Position numbers and translations under genes: made by a program. 5,935 bases of DNA from JAAZHN01 sp964605575 (GTDB taxonomy: Bacteria; Bacillota_I; Bacilli_A; RF39; UBA660): positions 1 to 5,935 of the forward strand of contig CAZSDG010000052.1 in assembly GCA_964605575.1 (NCBI GenBank), in the 5' to 3' direction. Below are positions 1-5,917 of this stretch, piece after piece; the first letter of the stretch is position 1; each line of letters opens with the position of its first letter. Below the pieces are notes generated by a model. The model was not told the origin of the DNA and searched no databases. It saw nothing but the letters and a program-made list of their open reading frames with translations.

Positions 1-1160
1 CCATTAATACCAGGTATTCTTCCTGTATCACCTAATTGCCAAATATTATAAGGTCCTTGATAATCAGTTTTTTTTGTATAGTGGGCTAGCCAAACTGGAT
101 AATTATTTAAATTCCAAATATTATTTAAATAATATTTACTACTATAATTCATACCTTGATAACCATGTTCATTAACTGTATCCATAAATGTTTTAGCTAA
201 ATTATTTAGATTATTTAGACTTAATTGGAGTTTACTAAAACCACTCCAGGCTTCAAAGTCATAAACTAGTGGGTGGGTTATTTCATAATTTTTAACTTGG
301 TCTATAAGCCAAAGTGCTTGTTCTTTAGCTTCTTTAGTTGTTTTGGCATAAGTATAAAAATAACCACCAACAGGTATTCCTACTCTGTTTGCTTCTCGGA
401 CATTTCTTTCAAAATAGGGATCAACTATATATTCACCAGAAAAACCTTTTTGATAGCCGACTCTAAGCATAATAAATTCAACTTTATTTGCTTTTAATAA
501 ATCAAAATCTACTTCACCTTGCCATTTGGAAATATCTAAACCGATTAATGTATTAGAGTTTTTATGTTCTTCATAAATACTTTGATAATCAATCTTAGCT
601 CTTGGGATTGGTTTACTAACCGTTACACTACTAACAATATTTAATTTAAAATCTTTGATACTTTCATTATTTGATGAATCAGTAACTTTTAGTTTTAAAT
701 TATATGTTCCGTTTTTTGAAAAGTCATATTCACCAATTATTTCTCTTTTTGGATTTGAATCGTAATTATCTGCTGAGAAAAAGCTATGAATTAATTCAGG
801 ATTACTGTTTATTTTATAAGTTAAACTACTTCCCCCTAAGATTAAAGGTTTAATTTGATCAACTACTTCATAAGTGAAAGTAAATTTTCTTTTTTTATTT
901 TTTGCTTCATAAAATACATTCATTGTTTTTGAACCTATTGCTTCGGTATCAATAACTGAATCAAATAATTTACCTTCCTTAATCGTAATAAAATCTTTTA
1001 AATAATATTCCTTATTAACATCTAATTGTATATTATCTTTTACTTTAACATAAGAATCATCTTCGATAACTGATTCAGGTTTATTATTAAATACTAATAT
1101 AATAATCACAATTAATCCTATTAGTAAAACTCCAAGTGTATATGGTAAGTATTTTTTCAT
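1..1160 (-). CDS. Membrane-anchored GH25 lysozyme-type cell-wall hydrolase with Ig-like stalk (3' end outside window)
   Basis: I translated this gene by hand: 386 uninterrupted codons run from the ATG at 1160 to the window edge. Residues 2-3 are lysines followed by a hydrophobic segment (about 4-24), which I read as an uncleaved N-terminal anchor or signal. Residues about 30-180 are beta-rich; the part near 103-180 (D-Q-I-K-P start, SADNYDSNP, GTYNLKLKVTDSSNNES) resembles bacterial Ig-like repeats of the DUF5011 kind. The GH25 domain starts near residue 205: GLDISKWQG supplies the first conserved Asp (D209), VYDFEAW the catalytic D-x-E pair (D301, E303), and PVWLAHY and IWQLGDTG are late family motifs. 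GH25 enzymes cleave the N-acetylmuramic acid to N-acetylglucosamine bond of peptidoglycan. Only the last strand (about 5-15 residues, usually ending in a VD-x-N motif) should be missing. Family assignment is firm; the exact physiological role (wall turnover, division, competition) is inference. It is transcribed divergently from the zinc-ribbon gene. Confidence 0.95.
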   Translation of the reverse strand, partial: MKKYLPYTLGVLLIGLIVIIILVFNNKPESVIEDDSYVKVKDNIQLDVNKEYYLKDFITIKEGKLFDSVIDTEAIGSKTMNVFYEAKNKKRKFTFTYEVVDQIKPLILGGSSLTYKINSNPELIHSFFSADNYDSNPKREIIGEYDFSKNGTYNLKLKVTDSSNNESIKDFKLNIVSSVTVSKPIPRAKIDYQSIYEEHKNSNTLIGLDISKWQGEVDFDLLKANKVEFIMLRVGYQKGFSGEYIVDPYFERNVREANRVGIPVGGYFYTYAKTTKEAKEQALWLIDQVKNYEITHPLVYDFEAWSGFSKLQLSLNNLNNLAKTFMDTVNEHGYQGMNYSSKYYLNNIWNLNNYPVWLAHYTKKTDYQGPYNIWQLGDTGRIPGIN

Positions 1161-1166
1161 AAATTA

Positions 1167-1172
1167 TCACCT
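1167..1172 (-). promoter_or_regulatory. Ribosome binding site of the GH25 gene
   Basis: AGGTGA on the minus strand, 6 nt before the ATG at 1160. It matches the 3' part of the consensus AAGGAGGTGA and fixes the start codon directly before the lysine pair and membrane segment. Confidence 0.8.
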
Positions 1173-1178
1173 ATAAAT

Positions 1179-1187
1179 ATAATAACA
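1179..1187 (-). promoter_or_regulatory. Candidate extended -10 promoter for the GH25 gene
   Basis: The minus strand reads TG-T-TATTAT, an extended -10 element. It abuts the plus-strand -10 of the divergent gene (1188-1196). No convincing -35 lies 16-18 nt upstream. The predicted transcript start, near 1172, would leave a leader of only about 12 nt beginning at the ribosome binding site, so an alternative -10 slightly further upstream is possible. In such AT-rich DNA chance matches are common. Confidence 0.4.
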
Positions 1188-1196
1188 TGATATAAT
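1188..1196 (+). promoter_or_regulatory. Extended -10 promoter of the zinc-ribbon gene
   Basis: TGATATAAT is a perfect -10 hexamer (TATAAT, 1191-1196) with the extended TGn. The only -35-like stretch is weak (TTATCA at 1164-1169, 21 nt away), which suits an extended -10 promoter. The predicted transcript start is near 1203, giving a leader of about 20 nt. It lies back to back with the candidate GH25 promoter, so the two transcription units may compete for RNA polymerase. Confidence 0.65.
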
Positions 1197-1208
1197 TAAT
1201 ATTGTAGA

Positions 1209-1214
1209 AAAGGA
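1209..1214 (+). promoter_or_regulatory. Ribosome binding site of the zinc-ribbon gene
   Basis: AAAGGA, 8 nt before the ATG at 1223. The nearer upstream ATG at 1214 reads ATG-ATA-TAG and ends at once, so 1223 is the real start. Confidence 0.75.
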
Positions 1215-1222
1215 TGATATAG

Positions 1223-1516
1223 ATGGAAGATAAAATTTGTCAATCTTGCGGAATGGCGATGAGTGAAAAAGATGATACAGTTGGGACAAACTTTGATGGA
1301 ACAATGAGTTCTGAATATTGTTCTTATTGTTACAATCTTGGTGAATTTTTAGTTGATACAACTTTAGAAGAATTAATTGAAGAAAGTATTCCCCTATTGA
1401 TGAGTGATGATAATAATTGGGATGAAGAAGAAGCAAGGGAATATATGTATAATCACTTATCTAAATTAAGAAGATGGCGTAAAAAAGAAACAGTTTTAGA
1501 AATGGAAAACAATTAA
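1223..1516 (+). CDS. Small four-cysteine zinc-ribbon protein
   Basis: This 97-residue acidic protein carries two CxxC knuckles, C6-Q-S-C9 and C33-S-Y-C36, with GTNFDGTMSSEYCSYCYNLG around the second. That pattern (CQSCGM near the N terminus, a GT-x-x-DG-x-x-S-x-x-YC-x-YCY-x-x-G block, then a short helical tail) is what I know as the 'putative zinc ribbon domain' family (Pfam zf-ribbon_2), common as stand-alone small proteins in Bacillota and sometimes fused to other domains. The four cysteines should bind one zinc ion. The tail (about 45-97) is predicted helical: very acidic around residues 47-75, then basic (KLRRWRKK, about 80-88). Members have no established biochemical role; nucleic-acid or protein binding is only a guess. 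It has its own promoter and ends inside the shared terminator, so it appears monocistronic. The C-terminal part beyond the ribbon is not informative. Confidence 0.88.
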   Translation: MEDKICQSCGMAMSEKDDTVGTNFDGTMSSEYCSYCYNLGEFLVDTTLEELIEESIPLLMSDDNNWDEEEAREYMYNHLSKLRRWRKKETVLEMENN

Positions 1517-1542
1517 AAGGAAGCGGTTGCTTCCTTTTAATT
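1511..1542. terminator. Bidirectional hairpin terminator shared by the zinc-ribbon gene and helD
   Basis: This is a perfect 14-bp inverted repeat: left arm AATTAAAAGGAAGC (1511-1524), loop GGTT (1525-1528), right arm GCTTCCTTTTAATT (1529-1542). Each arm carries an A-rich side and a T-rich side, so transcripts from either direction form a GC-centred stem (GGAAGC/GCTTCC) followed by a U-rich 3' arm. The TAA of the zinc-ribbon gene (1514-1516) lies in the left arm, and the TAA of helD (complement of 1537-1539) lies in the right arm. Confidence 0.9.
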
Positions 1543-3576
1543 ATAAATAAGCAATTGATGTTGAGCTCTTGTTACGGCTACATACATTAAATACTTTTCT
1601 TTCTTTGTAAAAGGATTGCCAATTTGATTATAGACAATTACGGCATCAAATTCTAAACCCTTAGCCATATAAACTGGAATAACAACTAAACTTTTTGTAA
1701 ACTTAGTTGTTTTTTCTTGGATTAAAGAAACACTAACATCATTTTTGATTTCTTCATATATTTTATAAGCTATTAAATCATCTTTACATATAATTGCTAC
1801 CGAAGAATATTTTTTTTGCAATTCATTTATATCAGTTATTAACTCAGTTTTTAAATTTCTTTCATGTTTTCTAATAACTGGATTTTTTTCACCTACTCTA
1901 ATTGCTGAAACATGATTTAAACCTAAGATTTGATTAGAATATTCAATTATCTCTTCACTAGAACGATAACTTTTAGTTAGTTCTAAATAACAAGTGCTGC
2001 CCCCAAATAATTCAGCTAAATCATTTAAACTAGTATATTGATAATAGGGATTTATTGTTTGATTAATATCTCCTAAGATTGTTAAATTAGCATTTTTAAA
2101 GATCCGAGCAATTATTATATATTGAATTTTGCTATAGTCTTGAGCTTCATCAATTACTATATGCTTTATTTCACCTTGGTAATTAAAGCTTTCAAGTAAA
2201 CCTTTAATAAAAGTGAAAAGTAAAGCATCTTCATAAGAAATTTTCTCTTGATCAGTAAAAGCACTTATTTCACTATTACTAAGTTTCATCTTACTAAATT
2301 CACTTTTGTAAAAATCACTATATATTTTTACATAATTTTGTTCTAAATTAAATGATCTTTTTAACTGAGCATAAAATGAAGCTTTTTTCTTTAAAGAACC
2401 TTTATAATATTTTTCTGATAATTTCTCTGCCATTTCTTCAAGGCGATTAAATATTGGTAATTTACTAAACCTTTTTAATAAATCATTTAATTCTGAAATT
2501 GTTACTAAGTTTTTTTCAACTTGAATATCTTTAGTAAATTTAAGACTATTATTTAAATTTTTAATATATTTAATTAAATCAAAAATTATTCCATCACTTT
2601 GTTTATAAACTACTAAGTCTTCTTTAGCTACTCTATTTTGATAAAATCTAGCAATAAATTCCACGAATGATTCGACTTCATTATATTCAGTTATCATTGT
2701 TTTTAAATAATCATGGAAAGTTGTTTGCATGGTATTTTCTTCACCAAGCTCTGGTAAAACGTTAGATATATATTCACTAAACACTTGATTAGGTGAAAAT
2801 ATTAAAACATTTTTGGCTGATAAGTTTTGAATCTTATAAAGTAAAAATGCAATTCGATGTAGGGCTACTGAAGTTTTACCACTACCCGCTATTCCTTGAA
2901 CTATGATATTTTTATCTACAACATTTCTGATTATTTTATTTTGTTCTTGTTGTATAGTATTAACAATATTTTTCATTTTATCTGATGATGAGGTCGCGAG
3001 TACTTCTTGGAGTAATTCATCATCTACTGATAAACTATTATCAAATACATGGACTAACTGCCCATTTTCAATCTTATATTGCCTTTTTCTTAATAATTCA
3101 CCTTTGATTATGCCGCCTGGTGCTTCATAAGCACAGGGACCTAATTCATAGTCATAAAATAAACTACTAATCGGACTCCGCCAATCATAAATTAAATGGG
3201 TTTCATTTTCATCAAGAAGATGAGTTAAACCAATATAAATTAATTCTTTTTTATTATCTTCAGTAAATATTATTGAGCCAAAATAAGGATTATTTTGAAT
3301 CTTATATAACTTCTTAAAATAATCAGCACTTTTTAAAGCTAAATAAATTTCTTCTTCATTAATTGCAATTAAACTTTTCATCTCAGTTGGGTCCATCTCA
3401 GTTTGATTATCCCAAATATACTTTTTAAATTCAGTAATCTTCTCTTCTTGATCATAAAACTGCTGACCTAATTCCGAGATTTTATCTCTAATTACCTCTA
3501 ATGTTTTATTTAATCTAACAACTTCTAATTTTAATTCCTTTGGAGGGATTGATCCCTTTGGTTCAGCACTTTTCAT
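1537..3576 (-). CDS. helD: HelD, RNA polymerase recycling ATPase (UvrD-like superfamily 1)
   Basis: This 679-residue protein carries all the signature parts of HelD, the ATPase that pries stalled or nucleic-acid-bound RNA polymerase free. Residues about 12-95 form an N-terminal helical hairpin, matching the arm that enters the polymerase secondary channel. PYFGSIIF (97-104), IYDWRSPISSLFYDY (129-143) and the RKRQY block (163-167) are HelD-specific. Next come a TIQQEQNKIIR Q-motif (207-217), Walker A GIAGSGKT (228-235, K234), Walker B IVIDEAQD (473-480), motif III LGDINQT (501-507), YRSS (537-540), MAKGLEFDAV (637-646) and motif VI VAVTRA (666-671). The roughly 240 residues between Walker A and B should contain the clamp arm. 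As I recall, Bacillus subtilis HelD is about 774 residues; this one is shorter and ends only nine residues after motif VI. All ATPase motifs are intact. The start follows a GAGGG site 9 bp after the ABC gene's stop codon, so co-transcription is likely. Confidence 0.94.
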   Translation of the reverse strand: MKSAEPKGSIPPKELKLEVVRLNKTLEVIRDKISELGQQFYDQEEKITEFKKYIWDNQTEMDPTEMKSLIAINEEEIYLALKSADYFKKLYKIQNNPYFGSIIFTEDNKKELIYIGLTHLLDENETHLIYDWRSPISSLFYDYELGPCAYEAPGGIIKGELLRKRQYKIENGQLVHVFDNSLSVDDELLQEVLATSSSDKMKNIVNTIQQEQNKIIRNVVDKNIIVQGIAGSGKTSVALHRIAFLLYKIQNLSAKNVLIFSPNQVFSEYISNVLPELGEENTMQTTFHDYLKTMITEYNEVESFVEFIARFYQNRVAKEDLVVYKQSDGIIFDLIKYIKNLNNSLKFTKDIQVEKNLVTISELNDLLKRFSKLPIFNRLEEMAEKLSEKYYKGSLKKKASFYAQLKRSFNLEQNYVKIYSDFYKSEFSKMKLSNSEISAFTDQEKISYEDALLFTFIKGLLESFNYQGEIKHIVIDEAQDYSKIQYIIIARIFKNANLTILGDINQTINPYYQYTSLNDLAELFGGSTCYLELTKSYRSSEEIIEYSNQILGLNHVSAIRVGEKNPVIRKHERNLKTELITDINELQKKYSSVAIICKDDLIAYKIYEEIKNDVSVSLIQEKTTKFTKSLVVIPVYMAKGLEFDAVIVYNQIGNPFTKKEKYLMYVAVTRAQHQLLIYN
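3544..3557 (-). other. Short inverted repeat just inside helD
   Basis: The minus strand reads AGGGATCAATCCCT, which can form a 5-bp stem (AGGGA/TCCCT) with a four-base TCAA loop, 17 nt after the helD ATG. Its 3' arm overlaps CCCTC (3543-3547), which is complementary to the GAGGG ribosome binding site at 3581-3585. The repeat encodes the G-S-I-P region near residues 8-11. It may be coincidental, but GC-rich complementarity is rare in this DNA. Confidence 0.4.
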
Positions 3577-3580
3577 ATTA

Positions 3581-3585
3581 CCCTC
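3581..3585 (-). promoter_or_regulatory. Ribosome binding site of helD
   Basis: GAGGG on the minus strand, 4 nt before the helD ATG at 3576 and immediately after the TAA of the ABC gene (3586-3588). Spacing from the G-rich core is short but workable. The tight packing suggests translational coupling to the upstream gene. Confidence 0.7.
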
Positions 3586-5202
3586 TTAATCTAGTTTAAC
3601 TATTTTATCAGCTATATCTTTTATTTTTTGATCATGTGTTGAAATAATAATTGTATGATCTTTAGACAATTCAGTTAAGATTTTAATTAATTTCTTTTTG
3701 GTACTGTTATCTAATAGATCAATACCTTCATCAAAAATCATAATCTTACTATCTTTAATTAAAATTCTGACAATTGAGATTAATTGTTTAACAACAGCAT
3801 TAAAATTCGCATTATTATTAATCTTAGTATTATAATCTCCTTCAATATTATTTAATAAATCATCTAAACCAATTTTTTTAGAAACTTCAATTATTTTTTC
3901 GTAATCAGAATCAATTAACATTAAATTATCTTTAAGACTCATATTAAAGAAAAATGGTTCTTCTCGACTTATAGAAAATAATTTATAATATTCTTCATCT
4001 CTAATCTCATTAATATCTATTTCATTTAAAGTAATTTTCCCTTCATGTTGTTTATTTAATTTTAATAATAAATCATATACCCCTGTCTTTGCTCCACTTT
4101 GTTTACTATCAATTACGGTTATTGCATTAGGATTAATAACAAATGATACTTTATTTAAAGTTGGATTACTCTTATATCCATATAAGACTTTATCAAAACT
4201 TATCTTACCATATATATCATCATTAGGTAAATTATCTAATTTAGGTTTCACTCTACTGTGTTCTTTAATTTTATTTAATCTATTTAATGATAAATTTAAT
4301 AATCTAAAATCTAAATTAATCGTTAAAATCATTGAGAAATTATCAATAATTTTTTGATAATAATTATAAATAACTAAGATAACTCCAATTTCTATTTGAC
4401 CATTTTTAAGTAAAATAATTCCATAGAAAACTGAAGCTAATCGAATTAATTCCCAAAGTAATAAATAAGTTTGGTTAAAATAAGCTGCCTGATTATTATA
4501 CTTCCTACTTGCTTCTAAATAATCACTCATTTTTTTACTTAAACGATTAAATATTTTCTCAAAAATATTAAAACTTTTTATTTCTTTAACACCCCAGAAA
4601 TATTCACTAGTGGATGAAGCTAAATCATCTTGATTTAACTTAGTTTGATGATTTAGTTTTTGTAAGATTTTTGTAGTTTTTAAACTAAATAAGAAAATTA
4701 AAATACTACAAACTACAACAACGATAAATAAATAAATATTAAGTTTTAAAAAATAAGAATAAATAAATAAAAATTCTAATAATTGAACAATTCTAATAAC
4801 TAAATTAGTATAAAAAGAAGCGACGACATTAACATCATTAATAACCATATTTGAGTACTCACCAATTGTAAATCTAGATAAACTAAAAATAGAATTATTA
4901 TTGGTCATAACAATATATTTCTCAAAATTACTTTGATACTCTTTATTATACAAACGATGATAGACATAATTATTAACACTTTCAGATATTCGATATAAGA
5001 CTGCACAAATAGCTAAAAATATTAAATTTCTAACTGCTCCTTCATAATTACCTTTAGATAACTCATTAATTAAATTACCAAGTAAAATAGGAATTAATAA
5101 TAATAATCCCCTTAAAGCAATTGAAATAAGTAACTTAAAAAAGTATCCCCAAGGCGACACTTTAATAGCTGATTTTAATTCTTTCATAAATCTACTCTTC
5201 AT
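3586..5202 (-). CDS. ABC half-exporter (fused membrane and ATPase domains) with degenerate ATP-binding motifs
   Basis: This 538-residue protein has the type IV exporter layout. About six membrane segments lie near 21-45, 56-80, 131-151, 154-174, 246-266 and 271-292, with a SEYFWGVKEIKSFN coupling region (199-212), then a nucleotide-binding domain from about 332. The domain fold is clear: A-loop Tyr near 343, Walker B IMIFDEG (487-493, with D491 and catalytic E492), D-loop LLD (496-498) and H-loop His 523. Three motifs are eroded. Walker A reads SKQSGAKT (366-373), keeping Lys and Thr but losing the conserved first and last glycines. The Q-loop Gln appears replaced by E414. The LSGGQ signature reads FNAVV (467-471). 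There is no frameshift or internal stop. A heterodimer partner would explain a weak signature, but none is in the window. Substrate is unknown. The GGTGA site supports the 5202 start; Met6 has none. HelD follows 9 bp downstream. Confidence 0.9.
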   Translation of the reverse strand: MKSRFMKELKSAIKVSPWGYFFKLLISIALRGLLLLIPILLGNLINELSKGNYEGAVRNLIFLAICAVLYRISESVNNYVYHRLYNKEYQSNFEKYIVMTNNNSIFSLSRFTIGEYSNMVINDVNVVASFYTNLVIRIVQLLEFLFIYSYFLKLNIYLFIVVVVCSILIFLFSLKTTKILQKLNHQTKLNQDDLASSTSEYFWGVKEIKSFNIFEKIFNRLSKKMSDYLEASRKYNNQAAYFNQTYLLLWELIRLASVFYGIILLKNGQIEIGVILVIYNYYQKIIDNFSMILTINLDFRLLNLSLNRLNKIKEHSRVKPKLDNLPNDDIYGKISFDKVLYGYKSNPTLNKVSFVINPNAITVIDSKQSGAKTGVYDLLLKLNKQHEGKITLNEIDINEIRDEEYYKLFSISREEPFFFNMSLKDNLMLIDSDYEKIIEVSKKIGLDDLLNNIEGDYNTKINNNANFNAVVKQLISIVRILIKDSKIMIFDEGIDLLDNSTKKKLIKILTELSKDHTIIISTHDQKIKDIADKIVKLD

Positions 5203-5206
5203 ATTC

Positions 5207-5211
5207 TCACC
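5207..5211 (-). promoter_or_regulatory. Ribosome binding site of the ABC gene
   Basis: GGTGA on the minus strand, 4 nt before the ATG at 5202. A second GGTGA copy lies just upstream (5213-5217), giving a tandem GGTGATGGTGA. An in-frame TAA upstream rules out a longer protein. Confidence 0.65.
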
Positions 5212-5222
5212 ATCACCATTTT

Positions 5223-5228
5223 ATCATA
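5223..5228 (-). promoter_or_regulatory. Weak candidate -10 for the ABC-helD operon
   Basis: TATGAT on the minus strand, about 20 nt before the ABC start codon. No -35 sits at 16-18 nt; TTGTGT at 5254-5259 is 25 nt away. A promoter must lie somewhere in 5203-5274, unless transcription starts further back inside the divergent gene, but I cannot fix it with confidence. Confidence 0.3.
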
Positions 5229-5242
5229 TATTTCCTTAATTA

Positions 5243-5251
5243 TGTTATACT
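5243..5251 (+). promoter_or_regulatory. Extended -10 promoter of the four-helix membrane protein gene
   Basis: TGTTATACT is an extended -10 (TATACT, 5246-5251) with no good -35. The predicted transcript start is near 5258, leaving a 17-nt leader that begins AATAGAAAGGAA. Confidence 0.6.
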
Positions 5252-5262
5252 TGACACAATAG

Positions 5263-5268
5263 AAAGGA
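5263..5268 (+). promoter_or_regulatory. Ribosome binding site of the four-helix membrane protein gene
   Basis: AAAGGA, 6 nt before the ATG at 5275. It is the only plausible start because the protein has no other methionine. Confidence 0.8.
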
Positions 5269-5274
5269 ATTATT

Positions 5275-5874
5275 ATGAAAAAAACAAAAAACCAATATCG
5301 AACAAATTTAATTGGTCAAGAATTAGCCAGACAAAATAAAATTGCTACTCTGGTTTTAATTTCGCTTTTAATTGTTAGTCTTCTTTTATTCTTAAAACAT
5401 AACTTGGATTTGGCTGATACAACAGATTTTTGTTGTAATCTATCATTATTTAACCTTATTAAAAATTTATTTGTTCTTCTAACAATTCTGGCTTTATATA
5501 ATAAAGTATTATTAATTGTAATCTATAATTATGGTTATTATCGTTGGAAAAATTCATTACCAGTTAAAGTTGTTAGTGATAAAGTTTTAGCCAAAAGAAA
5601 ATTTAAAGGAGTTAAAAAAATAAAAGTTATTAGACATTTACTTATTCCCTTAAATTGGCTCCTTTATATATTTGGTTCATTCATTTTTTCTGTTTCTGAA
5701 GGACATCAAACTCTTTGTTGTCCTGGAGAATATACTAGATTCGGAACTGACTGTATAAGTAATGGTAGTTTTTTTGCTCTTATTGCTATTTTTATTCTTT
5801 CAATTATAATCATTATTTTGACAATCTATTATTATTACCAACGAAATTTATGGTTAAAAAACAAAAATATTTAA
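5275..5874 (+). CDS. Unrecognised four-helix membrane protein with cysteine pairs in both outer loops
   Basis: I do not recognise a family for this 199-residue protein. It is basic and hydrophobic with four membrane segments near 23-40, 57-86, 119-140 and 165-187. The N terminus (KKTKNQYR) and the central loop (about 87-118, rich in Lys and Arg) are strongly positive, so by the positive-inside rule both ends and the central loop face the cytoplasm, and loops 41-56 and 141-164 face outward. Each outer loop has a vicinal pair, C53-C54 and C148-C149, and loop 3 adds C160; these are all the cysteines in the protein. Disulfides or metal binding outside the cell are possible but inferred. The layout is two similar helix hairpins joined by the basic loop. 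It has its own promoter and binding site and is divergent from the ABC-helD operon. Codon use matches its neighbours. Its stop codon overlaps the -35 of the next gene. Confidence 0.8.
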   Translation: MKKTKNQYRTNLIGQELARQNKIATLVLISLLIVSLLLFLKHNLDLADTTDFCCNLSLFNLIKNLFVLLTILALYNKVLLIVIYNYGYYRWKNSLPVKVVSDKVLAKRKFKGVKKIKVIRHLLIPLNWLLYIFGSFIFSVSEGHQTLCCPGEYTRFGTDCISNGSFFALIAIFILSIIIIILTIYYYYQRNLWLKNKNI

Positions 5875-5900
5875 CACTTCTTAATTACAAATGTTATAAT
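5871..5900 (+). promoter_or_regulatory. Promoter of the gene starting at 5925
   Basis: The -35 is TTAACA (5871-5876, one mismatch to TTGACA), followed by an 18-nt spacer and TATAAT (5895-5900) with an extended TGT. This is the strongest promoter match in the window. The -35 contains the stop codon of the preceding gene (5872-5874), and I see no terminator between them, so read-through may add to expression. Confidence 0.75.
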
Positions 5901-5911
5901 TAAAATAATAG

Positions 5912-5917
5912 AAAGGA
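5912..5917 (+). promoter_or_regulatory. Ribosome binding site of the gene starting at 5925
   Basis: AAAGGA, 7 nt before the ATG at 5925. It lies within the same 12-base stretch (AATAGAAAGGAA) found before the gene at 5275. Confidence 0.7.

Noticed and set aside
183..226. Short ATTATTTAGA-type tandem repeats inside the GH25 gene
   Set aside because: They encode an L-N-N-L-N-N-L helix in frame and reflect AT-rich codon use, not a separate repeat element.
273..497. A plus-strand 74-codon open frame inside the GH25 gene
   Set aside because: It is antisense to a catalytic-domain coding sequence with recognisable motifs, its composition is that of reverse-read codons, and no binding site precedes it.
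1167..1436. A minus-strand 89-codon open frame opposite the zinc-ribbon gene
   Set aside because: It lies antisense to a well-supported zinc-ribbon protein, has low-complexity His/Leu/Ser-rich content with no domain, and would run through the divergent promoter region.
2903..3130. A plus-strand 75-codon hydrophobic open frame inside helD
   Set aside because: It is antisense to conserved HelD motifs (Walker A and upstream regions); the hydrophobicity comes from reading AT-rich codons backwards.
3586..5202. Calling the ABC gene a pseudogene because of its broken motifs
   Set aside because: The frame is open from a good start to a stop coupled to helD, the membrane domain is complete, and Walker B, D-loop and H-loop residues are intact, so it is better treated as a functional but divergent protein.
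5251..5256. A perfect TTGACA -35 hexamer upstream of the gene at 5275
   Set aside because: A 17-nt spacer would put the -10 on the start codon (TATGAA at 5274-5279) and start transcription inside the gene, which has no later methionine. The extended -10 at 5243-5251 explains the gene better.
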